A DNA stretch of 64,000 nucleotides from Ischnura elegans (GCF_921293095.1 NC_060257.1:59246968-59310967); one strand, 5' to 3'; positions 1 through 8,580 are shown, counted from the stretch's first letter. Notes: generated from the letters alone by a model not told the origin. Program-made: numbers and translations.

Positions 1-541
1 AGTGAGAGCGGTCGGCCATCTTTCTGAGCGTAATAAATCATCGCTCAGTGCTCACGGAGCGGCAAAATATGGCGGAAATTTGAAGAGTATGTGTGTTATG
101 TTGTATGCGTGTTGTTATGCAAGAATTTATTTGTCAACAAATTGTGCAATATAAAATCTTCAGTTTGACGAGTAAGTAACGAATATTTTAATTTAGTTCA
201 AAAATAATTCTCATTAGTATTCGTAATACTGACGAAAATCCAGCTCTGCTGCCAGAATAATAGGTGATTAAACTTATTTACGACAGTGAATTCTTCCGTC
301 ACATCTTCCGCAGCTGCACATAGTAGGAAGGTTTGTAATGACGATTTTTTCCCTCGTGGTATACTACCTTCATACTGAATATAGAGGTTAGAATAATTGC
401 CAAATCTCAAAATTTAACAATTTTCGTGATATCTATTGAAATGTTTACTCATTTAGTGTAGGGTATTTCTATGATGAAGATGCACTAAACATCGAATAAG
501 ATATTTGAATGAGTTCTCTCATTTTTAAATGTTTCTTTCAG
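1..541. other. 5' flank or first intron of the Myb/SANT gene
   Basis: No coding exon is visible here. The last bases (a pyrimidine-rich run ending in CAG at 539-541) form a good splice acceptor for the exon beginning at 542, so an upstream non-coding exon may lie in this stretch or before the window. Short open frames in this interval look like chance. Confidence 0.5.
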
Positions 542-1404
542 TAAATCTATGGAGCAGACAATACTGTATGACCTTAATGGCAGTCGGTATGCCATCACGG
601 ATAGGGAGGAAATACATAAAAGAATTCAGGAAGGTAAATTTATTTTTTGCTACTTATCATTTGCATATTTTTATAGTAGTTGAATATTTTATGATGCCTG
701 GAAAGTGGGATTCTAATATACATATTTAGAAGATAAATATTCAGCAGTTGAGTAAATTCATTTTCAAATGAATCATAGCACCATATCCGGTGAGTTTTGA
801 TCATACATTATGATATACAGGTATCAGGTAATATCTAGAAATACCAAGTTAGAGCTAATCAAATCATAAGTGATATTGGAACTTTGGGTTGCATTTAATA
901 TTTATCGTTTCACAGATGCGGCTTTTGCCGATGAATATTTTAAGGGGAATTTAGCATCAGCTGAGCTACAGACTCCGTCCACAGAGGCAAGCTCGTGTGC
1001 AGGTTGGTAACAGTTAAAAAAAATTAAAATACTGTAACAGCCAATCTGATTCTCTTGAAATACATGAAATTTAATAACATGAATCTTTACAAACAATATA
1101 ATCGCTTTTTAGGTCCGAACTGGAAGAAAGAGCAGACCCTCTTGCTTTTGAAGGAGTATAGGAGGAGAGTAGACTCAATTAGAGATCCAAAAAAAAAAAA
1201 AAAAAAGATTTATGGCAGGAAATTTCCAGAACTTTTACTGAAAAAGGCTACAATTTCTCCGAAGATGTTTTGGACAAAAAATTTAGCAATCTTAAAAGAA
1301 CATTTACCAGCCTCAAAGACAACCATAAAAATTCTGGCCGAAATAGTGGACGGTGGGAGCATTACGATTTTTTCCTTGACCTTTTTGTCAATGACCGGAC
1401 CGTA
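542..1404 (+). pseudogene. Myb/SANT-like (trihelix) DNA-binding gene, three exons, frameshifted
   Basis: Three exons join in phase: 542-633 (start ATG at 549, ends phase 1), 916-1002 (phase 1 to 1) and 1113 onward. All have GT-AG borders with good pyrimidine tracts. Exon 3 opens with a Trp-containing helix (WKKEQTLLLLKEY), the first helix of a Myb/SANT-like domain of the kind found in trihelix and Harbinger-associated proteins. An 18-A run at 1189-1206 breaks the frame. After it, the frame beginning at 1207 resumes with a Trp helix (LWQEIS), a KFSNLK..F.SLKDNHK helix and a final WEHYDFFLDLF, as expected for the rest of that domain. A change of +1 or -2 in the A run would restore one frame, so this may be a real pseudogene or a homopolymer sequencing error. 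From about 1405 the sequence becomes identical to a second locus at 20126, so the gene's natural 3' end is lost or fused. It probably acted as a nuclear DNA-binding protein; the target is unknown. Confidence 0.65.
1189..1206 (+). repeat. A18 homopolymer inside the Myb/SANT exon
   Basis: Eighteen consecutive A residues encode a Lys run and are the point where the conserved domain changes reading frame. Homopolymers of this length are prone both to replication slippage and to assembly error. Confidence 0.95.
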
Positions 1405-1507
1405 CGCCTGCTTCAGTGGAGCGACAAAAACGGCAGAGAAGTGGGCTAAGGTAGTATTGTGCTTACACTAATCCAATAGCATTGTCTTTAGTTTGCTTTT
1501 TAGACAG

Positions 1508-2584
1508 TATAAGAGGAACATGTACCGGAAGGTTTGGCAGGACTGGCGGTGCGACACGAAGCAGAAAGCTGCTAGGATCATGGGGCATGCCAGAGGAACA
1601 TGAGGGGGGCCATCCCTCAAAGTTACAGGCATCACCCCTCTTGAGGAGACATTGCTGGGGTTGCTGTGCCAAGTGATTGTGGAGGGTCATTTAGATGTAC
1701 CCCACTCCATGCAGGACTGGCGGTGCGACACGAAGCAGAAAGCTGCTAGGATCATGGGGCATGCCAGAGGAACATGAGGGGGGCCATCCCTCAAAGTTAC
1801 AGGCATCACCCCTCTTGAGGAGATATTGCTGGGGTTGCTGTGCCAAGTGATTGTGGAGGGTCATTTAGATGTACCCCACTCCATGCAGGACTGGCGGTGC
1901 GACACGAAGCAGAAAGCTGCTAGGATCATGGGGCATGCCAGAGGAACATGAGGGGGGCCATCCCTCAAAGTTACAGCCATCACCCCTCTTGAGGAGACAT
2001 TGCTGGGGTTGCTGTGCCAAGTGATTGTGGAGGGTCATTTAGATGTACCCCACTCCATGCAGGACTGGCGGTGCGACACGAAGCAGAAAGCTGCTAGGAT
2101 CATGGGGCATGCCAGAGGGACATGAGGAGGGCCATCCCTCAAAGTTACAGCCATCACCCCTCTTGAGGAGACATTGCTGGGGTTGCTGTGCCAAGTGATT
2201 GTGGAGGGTCATTTAGATGTACCCCACTCCATGCAGGACTGGCGGTGCGACACGAAGCAGAAAGCTGCTAGGATCATGGGGCATGCCAGAGGGACATGAG
2301 GAGGGCCATCCCTCAAAGTTACAGCCATCACCCCTCTTGAGGAGACATTGCTGGGGTTGCTGTGCCAAGTGATTGTGGAGGGTCATTTAGATGTACCCCA
2401 CTCCATGCAGGACTGGCGGTGCGACACGAAGCAGAAAGCTGCTAGGATCATGGGGCATGCCAGAGGGACATGAGGAGGGCCATCCCTCAAAGTTACAGGC
2501 ATCACCCCTTTTGAGGAGACATTGCTGGGGTTGCTGTGCCAAGTGGCTGTGGAGGGTCATTTAGATGTACCCAACTCCATGCAG
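1508..2584 (+). pseudogene. zeste/NAIF1-like Myb exon 2, tandemly amplified
   Basis: After an acceptor ending in CAG at 1505-1507, the frame encodes YKRNMYRKVWQDWRCDTKQ, then KAARIMGHARGT, an in-frame TGA (1601-1603), and GGPSLKV..TPLEETLLGLL. This is the second half of the Myb domain found in regulatory-protein-zeste and NAIF1-like TE proteins, whose usual motif is TGGGP, so the TGA replaces a Gly codon. From 1541 the exon is repeated six times at exactly 174 bp (58 codons), which preserves the frame, and each unit carries the TGA. A splice donor GTAG follows at 2585. Exon 1 is only a stub (1405-1450) compared with the full exon in copy 2. Confidence 0.65.
1541..2584 (+). repeat. Six tandem units of 174 bp
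   Basis: Units begin at 1541, 1715, 1889, 2063, 2237 and 2411, each with the same first bases GACTGGCGGTGCGACACG and each ending in CATGCAG. Units 4-6 share variants (gggacatgagg rather than ggaacatgagg) that are also seen in the single unit of copy 2 at 20260-20433. This suggests that expansion went leftwards from the original right-hand unit. The junction microhomology is GCAG. Confidence 0.95.
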
Positions 2585-2911
2585 GTAGAACTATTTGTTG
2601 AATCGTAAAAACCTATAAAATGGAGTTTGTGACATCGAGTGACGCAAGTGGTTCTTTGACCTGGGGGGGTATATTGTACGTGTTGCAAAAAGATCTAGTT
2701 ACTTACTATTTTTTTAGAGCTCAGTAAAACGAGTGCAGTAGTGCCTTAGCACATTCATTGCTTTCACAAGTTTTGTGTACACTGGTTATTACGCGATTTT
2801 TAAAAACTGTTGGAGTGCTACTTTCCTTATATTAACATTGACGTGCAGACTAGCAGGAGTGAAAAGTCCTGCTAAAAATTCATCAGGCATGTAGGCAGAG
2901 CGAACGCCACC
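2585..2911. other. Non-coding spacer, conserved in copy 2
   Basis: No ORF or motif is supported here. The sequence is nearly identical to 20434-20758, so it belongs to the duplicated cassette and probably contains intron or 5' regulatory DNA. Confidence 0.6.
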
Positions 2912-3029
2912 AGGTGGCGTTGGCTCCACCTCCAGCGAGGCCCAGGTGCTGACGTCATATCAGCACCGCAAGGTGGCGTTGTCTCCGCCTACAGCGAGGG
3001 CAAGGTGCTGACGTAATATCAGCACCGCA
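2912..3029 (+). promoter_or_regulatory. Two 59-bp direct repeats with CRE and hairpin
   Basis: Two 59-bp units (2912-2970, 2971-3029) each contain a perfect 8-bp inverted repeat GGTGCTGA / TCAGCACC around a CGT core. In the first unit the core forms a full CRE palindrome, TGACGTCA (2950-2957); in the second it is degenerate (TGACGTAA). The array lies just before the small ORF at 3062 and about 240 bp upstream of a TATA box. It is conserved in copy 2 at about 20760-20877. A role as enhancer or protein-binding array is inferred. Confidence 0.6.
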
Positions 3030-3061
3030 GCCAACGCGTCTAACAGCGAACGGAGGTGTCT

Positions 3062-3271
3062 ATGCCGGAGGTGTCCACCGGATTTTGCCGGCAGGACTCC
3101 GCGACTACTTCACCTACCATCGAATGTCAGCCACGGCTTGCGGACATCGTCGGGGCAGCGGCAGCAGCGCACGGCGGTGGAGCTGACATCCCGACAGCGC
3201 AGGTGGAGGGGACGCTGTCGGAGGCTGAGGACCTGGAGGAGACGACGGGGCCCCTCACCCCTCCCTTATAA
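3062..3271 (+). CDS. Small acidic ORF of unknown function (copy 1)
   Basis: A 69-residue frame opens at ATG 3062 and is Ala-rich in the middle (five consecutive Ala) and acidic near its C terminus (EAEDLEETTGP). The same frame is open in copy 2 (20911-21120) with several amino-acid differences. I do not recognise it. It has no visible domain and its 3' end overlaps a TATA box, so it may be a non-coding leader with a chance ORF. Confidence 0.3.
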   Translation: MPEVSTGFCRQDSATTSPTIECQPRLADIVGAAAAAHGGGADIPTAQVEGTLSEAEDLEETTGPLTPPL

Positions 3272-3272
3272 A
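3267..3272 (+). promoter_or_regulatory. TATA box
   Basis: TATAAA in a GC-rich setting (CCTCCCTTATAAAGGAGGGG, itself nearly palindromic). It is conserved in copy 2 at 21116-21121. Its transcript would run into the downstream Cys-rich ORFs, but a LINE fragment lies between. Confidence 0.5.
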
Positions 3273-3370
3273 GGAGGGGCACTGCTGCTACTCGTCATCC
3301 TGCTTATCGTAGGCGGCCTGACCATTCTCCCACGGATCGGAGGTAGTAGTTGAGATGCGTTTTTTGGGGT

Positions 3371-3760
3371 GCGTCGACAGCAAGGTCATTTGCACCGCTC
3401 ATAGTTACCTTGCCTTAAGGAGGCTTATTTGGGTTCTATTAAGTGCTTTCAACAAAAATAGGGTATCCCATTGTATGAGGTCACAAGAGTTCAATTATTC
3501 CTGTGTTGACGATAAATTGCATTACATTATTAATATTATCCAGATTATTACCCAGAATGGTTCGTATATCTTGGTTTCCAACTAGTTCCCAGCGTTCAAG
3601 AGAGTATTTTGTACATTCCTCCAGAACGTGTCTCACAGTAAGGATGCAATCACAGCTACGGATCGGAGGAATGATGTCATCGGGCAAGAACGCGCGACCC
3701 CCACCCCACCAGGATATGGCAGCTGCGGCGGATGTCTTTGCGTTCCCATACGCCTGTAGG
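3371..3760 (-). mobile_element. LINE 3' fragment (antisense), copy 1
   Basis: On the minus strand the frame ending at 3481 reads CDCILTVRHVLEECTKYSLER, then NQDIRTILGNN and VMQFIVNTGIIELL. This is the characteristic C-terminal tail after the RNase H domain of Jockey/R1-type LINEs (a Cys-rich T..H.L..C..Y motif). The 3' UTR lies at 3371-3480. The same fragment is at 21220-21610, and a related copy with the RNase H part is at 30590-30945. Confidence 0.65.
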
Positions 3761-3822
3761 TCCCCCTACCCCTTGTCCCTCGGATGACTAAATAACTTCC
3801 GCAACGTTTTCATGGTCTCATA

Positions 3823-4018
3823 ATGGAGCCGATCGAGCCATTGGTCTCATGTTTTCGGTGTAAGGCGCTACGTAGAAATTGTCTTTATATGGATTCTAGG
3901 AATGGACCATTGTATTCCTATGTACGATTTAGCATGTAACGCGTGCATGGTAGATTGCTACGGAAAAAAATAGAGACTTTTCCAGGGCGCCTGAGGTCTG
4001 CAGCTCCTGCTTTCTTAC
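3823..4018 (+). pseudogene. Cys-rich small ORF, nonsense-mutated copy
   Basis: An ATG at 3823 opens MEPIEPLVSCFRCKALRRNC, identical to copy 2 at 21673. Here a TAA at about 3937 replaces the Tyr codon present in copy 2, truncating the frame from 66 to 38 codons. Cys spacing (CxxC then C) suggests a small metal-binding knuckle. Function unknown. Confidence 0.45.
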
Positions 4019-4047
4019 ACTGAACATGCCGTACATATCAGTTTGAA

Positions 4048-4318
4048 TGGGGCATGAGCTAGTGAGGAACGGTAGTGACCTCCCTCCAGCTGATTATTGT
4101 GTATTGTGCAAAACCATCCGCCTCTGGACTGGAGAGCTGCGGATTCGTGCAACAGATGCCGAAGGATTTTACCTATTAAAGAGCAATATGCGGTGGTGAC
4201 CATGCTGCTGGACTGTAAACGTGTGAGCGATAATGATGAACTCTACTCCAATGGATCTATGGACTATGATGATACTGATGACGATGATGATGACACGACT
4301 TCTTGCACCACCCAATGA
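4048..4318 (+). pseudogene. Cys-pair/acidic-tail ORF, frameshifted copy
   Basis: It corresponds to the intact 90-codon ORF of copy 2 (21897-22169). A one-base loss near 4110 shifts the frame, so the downstream part is open only from another register (4097-4318). The C-terminal half keeps SCNRCRRILPIKEQYA and a strongly acidic tail (DYDDTDDDDDD). Function unknown. Confidence 0.45.
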
Positions 4319-4436
4319 AGATCCCCTTGATCTCTCCCTTCCCCGACCCCTTCCTTCAATAGCCGTAACGATAGATCGGGACGAATGGACCCGGCGTGTG
4401 GAATTAATAACTCCGCCCATGAACTGGTGAGAGATA

Positions 4437-5036
4437 ATGCCGGAGCCTATGGATCCTCCAGCACTCCCACATCCCGCTCCGCCGTCACCGTCACCATCTC
4501 CAGTCTGGCTCCCGAGGTGGCTAAACCTAAGCCCGCCACCACCGCCAGCAGTGCGTCCGAGCAAGACGCCGTCACCGCCACTTCCAACGACGCTGTCGCC
4601 GCCACTTCCAACGACGCTGTCGCCGCCACCACCTCCGACGGCGCTGTTGCCATCGCCAACGTTACCTCCTACGGCACCGTTGCCACCACCTCCGACGGCA
4701 CCGGCTCCGCCACCACCGCCGCCTCAGCAGACGTCTTCCATCTCACCACCACCTTATGTGTCCATCCTCAAGCGGCGGCCGAGGGGGGCTCAGCCACAAC
4801 AGCAGCCACAGCGGACGTGCAAGCCCGAGCAGCAGCGGATACCGCAGCCGAGGCGGCGGAGGAGGACACGGGACTCGGGAGGAGACAGAAGCAGTCCTCT
4901 TCGGACAACTACCGGTGGCGGAGGCGCCGGACCTAGAGGTTCAACTGTGCCACCCCCTCCATGTGCAGGGCATCTAAACAGTGTGGGAGGTGTGAAAAAA
5001 AAATTGAAAAAACCTTGTGTACAATGTGATGCTTAA
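4437..5036 (+). CDS. Proline-rich protein with basic C-terminal half
   Basis: A 199-codon frame starts at ATG 4437. Residues 1-100 are Pro/Ser/Thr-rich with a short internal duplication (SPPLPTTL twice). A PPPY motif near residue 105 fits the PPxY WW-binding or late-domain type. Residues 110-150 are Gln/Arg-rich with a run of five Arg, and the tail carries KKKLKKPC..C. In copy 2 only the first ~55 residues survive (22287 onward). The composition alone could arise from a GC-rich repeat, and a competing frame is open over most of this stretch, so coding status is uncertain. A nucleic-acid-binding or capsid-accessory role would be speculative. Confidence 0.35.
   Translation: MPEPMDPPALPHPAPPSPSPSPVWLPRWLNLSPPPPPAVRPSKTPSPPLPTTLSPPLPTTLSPPPPPTALLPSPTLPPTAPLPPPPTAPAPPPPPPQQTSSISPPPYVSILKRRPRGAQPQQQPQRTCKPEQQRIPQPRRRRRTRDSGGDRSSPLRTTTGGGGAGPRGSTVPPPPCAGHLNSVGGVKKKLKKPCVQCDA
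4850..4978 (+). pseudogene. Decayed fragment of the small-ORF family (C-terminal part)
   Basis: The frame ending with a stop at about 4977 reads TREETEAVLFGQLPVAEAPD followed by a Leu-Cys-His-Pro motif and a Gly-Ile end. This matches the last third of the ORF at 15993-16291 (TREETEAVLFRRIPVAGAPD). Upstream the match is lost in Pro/Gln-rich sequence, so this is a truncated relative embedded in the Pro-rich region. Confidence 0.55.
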
Positions 5037-5153
5037 TTTTAGGAAATTTAGAAATTTTAGGATTTTAATATTGCTATGTCCCTGCCGGTCACCCCTTTCC
5101 AGTCACCCCCGAATTCTATTCGCCTTCACAGTCTCCCCCGCATTCCATTCCTT

Positions 5154-5209
5154 GGAGGCGAGACTCCGGAGGTGAGACTCCGGAGGTGAGACTCCGGAGG
5201 TGAGACTCC
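5154..5209 (+). repeat. 14-bp minisatellite, four units
   Basis: Four exact-length units of GGAGGYGAGACTCC run end to end. Unit 1 has C at position 6 and the rest have T. The unit is itself imperfectly palindromic (GGAG...CTCC). Confidence 0.9.
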
Positions 5210-5599
5210 AGGTTGAATACTCTATTATTCGACCAAGCTAGAGCCATCGCCAGGTGGACCGGCTCATGGCCGCTTTCCCAACTTTCTATAGCTAGTCCTT
5301 AAGAATAAATTCCTTTCTCACGGTGCAGGCCGCTCTCATGATGTCGAAAGCCACCTGCATAGCGCTAGGCTATTATCTCTTGGGCTGTGGTCTGGGAGTC
5401 CCCTTAGTGTTGCATTCACGCAACCGCATTCTTCCGTTCCTTAAGGCGATGCATCATTAGTTATATGCTTACGTGACTCCTCTCCCAAGCTCTGTATTTT
5501 TCCATTCTCCCAAAAGGACAGTGCAATGAGGTCAGAGGGATGCGTCTCTGACGGCACCTCCCACCCCACGTGTAACCTCCAGGGTGTGGCACCGAGTGC
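5210..5599. other. Spacer unique to copy 1
   Basis: No supported gene. Overlapping short frames on both strands look like chance. It leads into the heat-shock-type promoter at 5600. Confidence 0.5.
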
Positions 5600-5631
5600 T
5601 TCTAGAAGCTTCTACTGCGAGGGTATAAATA
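5600..5631 (+). promoter_or_regulatory. Heat-shock element plus TATA box
   Basis: TTCTAGAAGCTTC at 5600-5612 is a perfect three-unit heat-shock element (TTCnnGAAnnTTC). TATAAATA follows at 5624-5631, eleven bases later, a core-promoter spacing typical of insect hsp genes. The region downstream (5650-6780) has no recognisable long ORF, so the driven product is unknown. This segment is absent from copy 2. Confidence 0.65.
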
Positions 5632-5649
5632 TCCCGTCTTCTGATGAAG

Positions 5650-6770
5650 ACGCTCTCTCTCTGGTAAATCTCTGACGGCGAAGCTACGCTCCGCGAGACA
5701 CCCTCTGCCGACCGCCACTTCGATGCCACGCCACACGCCCAGTACGCTGCCTGACTTCTTCTCCGAGAACCCTCAGCCAGTCACCACTTCTCCGCACCAC
5801 CGAGACGCTGACGCGTTGCCTACTTGACTTCCCCACCTGTGACTTTCGTCCCCTTAACCTCGACGCCATGTCTCATAATTTGTGAGTAAATGATTTTTTG
5901 AAACTGAACATTAAATGGAATTATCTAAGACATTGTGTGTAATTCTTTCCTAAGGACTACCTCTGTTGACATGCGATCCTGAATCTGAGTAATTACGTCC
6001 CCAACTTCCGCGACCCTCTTTTGGGCACGCGACAATATTGTAAAATTTTGTAAATGCCCTCCGACAAGCCACCTCATGACGGAGGTGCAGACGCTATTAG
6101 CGAAGGGTAAGGCGACCGACCCGACTGACGATGGAAACCAAACTCTTCTGACGATCGATTTCAAATCCGTGGTACAGGACATAATATTAACGGAAGGTAG
6201 CGAATTGGAGACGGCCGAGCAGCCCGGGGCAGCGCGCGATCACCGCGTTGTAGCTCCTCCCGCATCTGCTATGGCGTAGGGTGGTGTGGTCGCGAACAAG
6301 CAGCCGGGGGCAGCGCGCGTTCACCGCGTTGTTGCTGCTCCCGCGCGTGTTGTGGCGGCGGCTGCTGTGCTCGCATGGTCCGCAAGCACTCACCACATTC
6401 CACAGCAACCGCTGTGTGCTGCCGTTCTTGCTGGCGAATCAGTGGAGGTGCCGGCTGCTGGGGCTGAGGACAAATCACCATCGCCTGACAGCACTCTGCA
6501 CACTCCGTCCACGGCCTCACACACATCGCCAAATTTCGCTTACGGCAATCGCAGTTGAACACGCGAAGGTGCTCAAGGGAGAGAAGATGTCTCCTTTCCC
6601 TAATGTTCCAACCCAAACGGGATGCGCAGAACAAGCAGAGCATAGCCCTTGCTGCGACGAGATGGTACACGTCTATGATGGCACACAGCATTTCTGCGAG
6701 AGGCGACTGCGAAGGGAAGAGAGAGAGCTCTTGTCCGTGTTGTCGGTTGAATCTAACGAGGGGAATCGGC
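5650..6770. other. Copy-1-specific region with overlapping short ORFs
   Basis: GC-rich, with several overlapping frames on both strands; none shows a recognisable domain. A motif is duplicated near 6218-6270 and 6300-6360 (GAGCAGCCCGGGGCAGCGCGCG and a close relative, each followed by TCACCGCGTTGT), indicating an imperfect 80-bp tandem repeat. I see no supported gene. Confidence 0.45.
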
Positions 6771-6811
6771 TGTTGATCACGCTGTAAATATCATCATCAG
6801 GATAAAATTTA

Positions 6812-6901
6812 TAGTAAGTATTTATTTATATTCATTATAAAATTGAAATATTTAGTTATAAATGCAAACGTTACTATTTTAATATATATTTATACTTTTA
6901 G
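6812..6901 (+). other. 5' UTR intron of the small basic gene (copy 1)
   Basis: A consensus donor GTAAGTAT at 6812 and an acceptor TTATACTTTTAG ending at 6901 bracket a 90-bp AT-rich intron placed exactly before the start codon at 6902. The same structure exists in copy 2 (about 22620-22708). Confidence 0.7.
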
Positions 6902-7186
6902 ATGGAATCCATCAAAACTCAACTGCTTAATCAACAGAAGAATGTTGAATTCCTCAAAAGGGAAGACCTAATCGAGGGGAAGGAATATGTTGTTTCCAAA
7001 CTGGAATCAACAAAAACCAGACATGGAGAGGCGCTTTTGGCTACCATTGAATATGAAGGAAGAGAAAGGAAGATTTTCATGCCGAATTTTTTTCATTTGA
7101 GTGAAGCCGAAATAAATTCTTTTAACGAAAACTCATGGGGAGAGAATATTTCATTAGTTAAAGTTAAGGGGTACCTCAATGTTTAA
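6902..7186 (+). CDS. 94-residue cassette protein (copy 1)
   Basis: The start ATG directly follows the splice acceptor. The product begins MESIKTQLLNQQKNVEFLKR and has a central block of alternating strands (KEYVVSKLESTKTRHGEALL, ERKIFMPNFF) ending in LVKVKGYLNV. That pattern, with a Y.V..L...T..GE core and an F-[LM]-P motif, recalls the small single-strand-binding-like proteins that accompany Polinton/adintovirus-like elements; I infer an OB-like fold but cannot prove it. A polyadenylation signal AATAAA follows at 7204. Copy 2 differs at only a few residues, so both copies may be functional. It converges on the integrase gene on the other strand. Confidence 0.65.
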   Translation: MESIKTQLLNQQKNVEFLKREDLIEGKEYVVSKLESTKTRHGEALLATIEYEGRERKIFMPNFFHLSEAEINSFNENSWGENISLVKVKGYLNV

Positions 7187-7329
7187 TGAAAAAAAGTTGT
7201 TTAAATAAATGAATGAGACAGTAAACTTGATATGATTTATAAAAATTGATGTAAAGATGCATACATTTATATTTAATAAAAGTGTCTTCATAGCTGAATT
7301 TGTGAGTGTTATTTAAAATATTCCTTCTC

Positions 7330-7897
7330 ATAATGTCATTGTGGACAAAACAAAGAGGAAACTTAAAGAGTTAAAGGGAACATTTTTTCCTCTCTTTTGA
7401 TATTCGAACAATATCGCCAATGGAGAATTTAGGTTTTTTTATGTTCAATAGACTAAACGACGTGCGATGAGGAACGCATTTCTATCACTCACTTCTTTCG
7501 GAGGTACACCCGTGCTGCAATGTTCACGTTCGTTATATCCATTCAAAAGCTTCGATAGAGCATTGACATAATTTAAGGTATTGGATTTGGTAAAATATTT
7601 ATACATGCGTCCCTTGAGCGTGCGATTAAATCTTTCTACTACGGCAGCCTTCACATCGGGATCGTTTGTCGTGTAAAATTTTATCCCTTGATTTGCAAGG
7701 AAGCGTTTAAACTTAATGTTAGAGAATTCAGTCCCCTTATCACTCTGAACCTTATTTGGTTTCCTATGGACAAATATTTCTCGAAAAGCCTCAATCACAT
7801 TCTCTGCTGTCTTGCTCTTGAGAGGGATGGCCCATGCATACTTGGAAAACAAATCAATTACAGTGAGAAGGTACGTATGGAGCAGGAACATCAACAA
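7330..7897 (-). pseudogene. DD35E retroviral-type integrase, copy 1 (C terminus frameshifted)
   Basis: The minus-strand frame contains VIDLFSKYAWAIPLK (first Asp), VQSDKGTEF (second Asp) and KAAVVERFNRTLKGRM (Glu, 35 residues on), the DD35E core of rve integrases, with the KTRM/KGRM-YFT extension seen in Polinton/Maverick and related insect integrases. Compared with copy 2, a small deletion near 7452 shifts the frame and removes the C-terminal region, so this copy ends about 85 residues early. The N-terminal zinc-finger region upstream of the first Asp is absent in both copies. Confidence 0.75.
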
Positions 7898-8095
7898 CAG
7901 CTTTCATATGAAGATTTTCCCTTGCTGAGGCGACGGCTGCAAATGTACCACCATTCTTCGCGTACCGAGCCAGAAGTCTCAACTCAGCAACGGGAGACGC
8001 CTCGTGTTGAATCCGAACGACACTCGACAGTGGAGGAGGAGGTTCAGTATAAAAGAATTAAAGTTCGAGTTTTTCCAGAGGCTCATTTTTGGTGA
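7877..8095 (+). CDS. Possible small charged ORF antisense to the integrase 5' end
   Basis: A 72-codon frame from ATG 7877 (MEQEHQQQLSYEDFPLLRRR onward, ending PEAHFW) is also open in copy 2 with two replacements. It is highly charged and has no domain I recognise. It begins opposite the truncated integrase and ends past a TATA box, so it could be a chance frame. Confidence 0.25.
   Translation: MEQEHQQQLSYEDFPLLRRRLQMYHHSSRTEPEVSTQQRETPRVESERHSTVEEEVQYKRIKVRVFPEAHFW
8048..8054 (+). promoter_or_regulatory. TATA box conserved in both cassettes
   Basis: TATAAAA in identical context here and at 23853-23859. No coding frame follows on this strand before the foldback, so it may drive a short RNA or mark a lost gene. 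Confidence 0.45.
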
Positions 8096-8261
8096 TTCCT
8101 ATATTGTGTTAGTAAAAAGAAGACTTTTTAAGCAAATTTATAAAATGTCATATATTGTGCGGTGTTTTGATAAAATTTTGATTGAAAAAGGGGTTATAGA
8201 TATAAATGTTTATTATGGTGTAGTGAGTGTACTGTGAAATATTTCATTTGATAGTAATTGT

Positions 8262-8580
8262 GAGGAGGGGGAGAGAGAGAGGAAGATAAAATACTGATTG
8301 TTCGGATTGTTAAAAAAATGGATTATATGAAGTTCCAAGAGAGTACAGGAATAGTATTGAAAAAGCCACAGGGATGTTTGCTTCCCTCACTTCCCAACTC
8401 TAGTTCGAAGGAAAATATTAATATTCTCCTTCTTATTATTGTTCGGAAGAGAAGGAAGTAAACATCCCTTTGGATTTTTCCATGTGATTCCTGTACTCTC
8501 TTGGACTTTGATATAATCCGTTTTTTTGACTTTCCGAAAAGATCCGTCTTTTTCTTCCATTTCCCTCTCCCCCTTTTCGT
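8262..8580. repeat. Foldback: ~155-bp inverted repeat arms
   Basis: The left arm (8262-8418) and right arm (8419-8580) are imperfect reverse complements meeting at an AATATTAATATT centre (8413-8424). Recognisable paired blocks include CAAGAGAGTACAGGAAT with its complement near 8490, and a GGGGGAGAG run with its complement near 8570. It lies immediately after the integrase cassette and may be a terminal or joined-end structure. Copy 2 keeps the right arm but has lost most of the left. Confidence 0.75.

Larger units (their letters stand above)
1405..8580 (+). mobile_element. Composite Polinton-like cassette, copy 1
   Basis: This block is repeated in the same orientation at 19978-24310. Shared parts are 1405-4530 (matching 20126-22380) and 6770-8580 (matching 22580-24310). 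The intervening 4530-6770 has no counterpart in copy 2, where a 200-bp segment stands instead. The block contains a zeste-like Myb exon, small ORFs, a small spliced gene and a DD35E integrase resembling Polinton/Maverick and adintovirus-type integrases. No polymerase B, ATPase or capsid gene is visible, so this is at best a remnant or a non-autonomous derivative. Outer terminal inverted repeats were not found with confidence; the foldback at 8262-8580 marks the right end. Confidence 0.55.

Noticed and set aside
1541-2584. CRISPR-like array
   Set aside because: Units are contiguous 174-bp tandem copies of an exon with no spacers, in a eukaryotic context.
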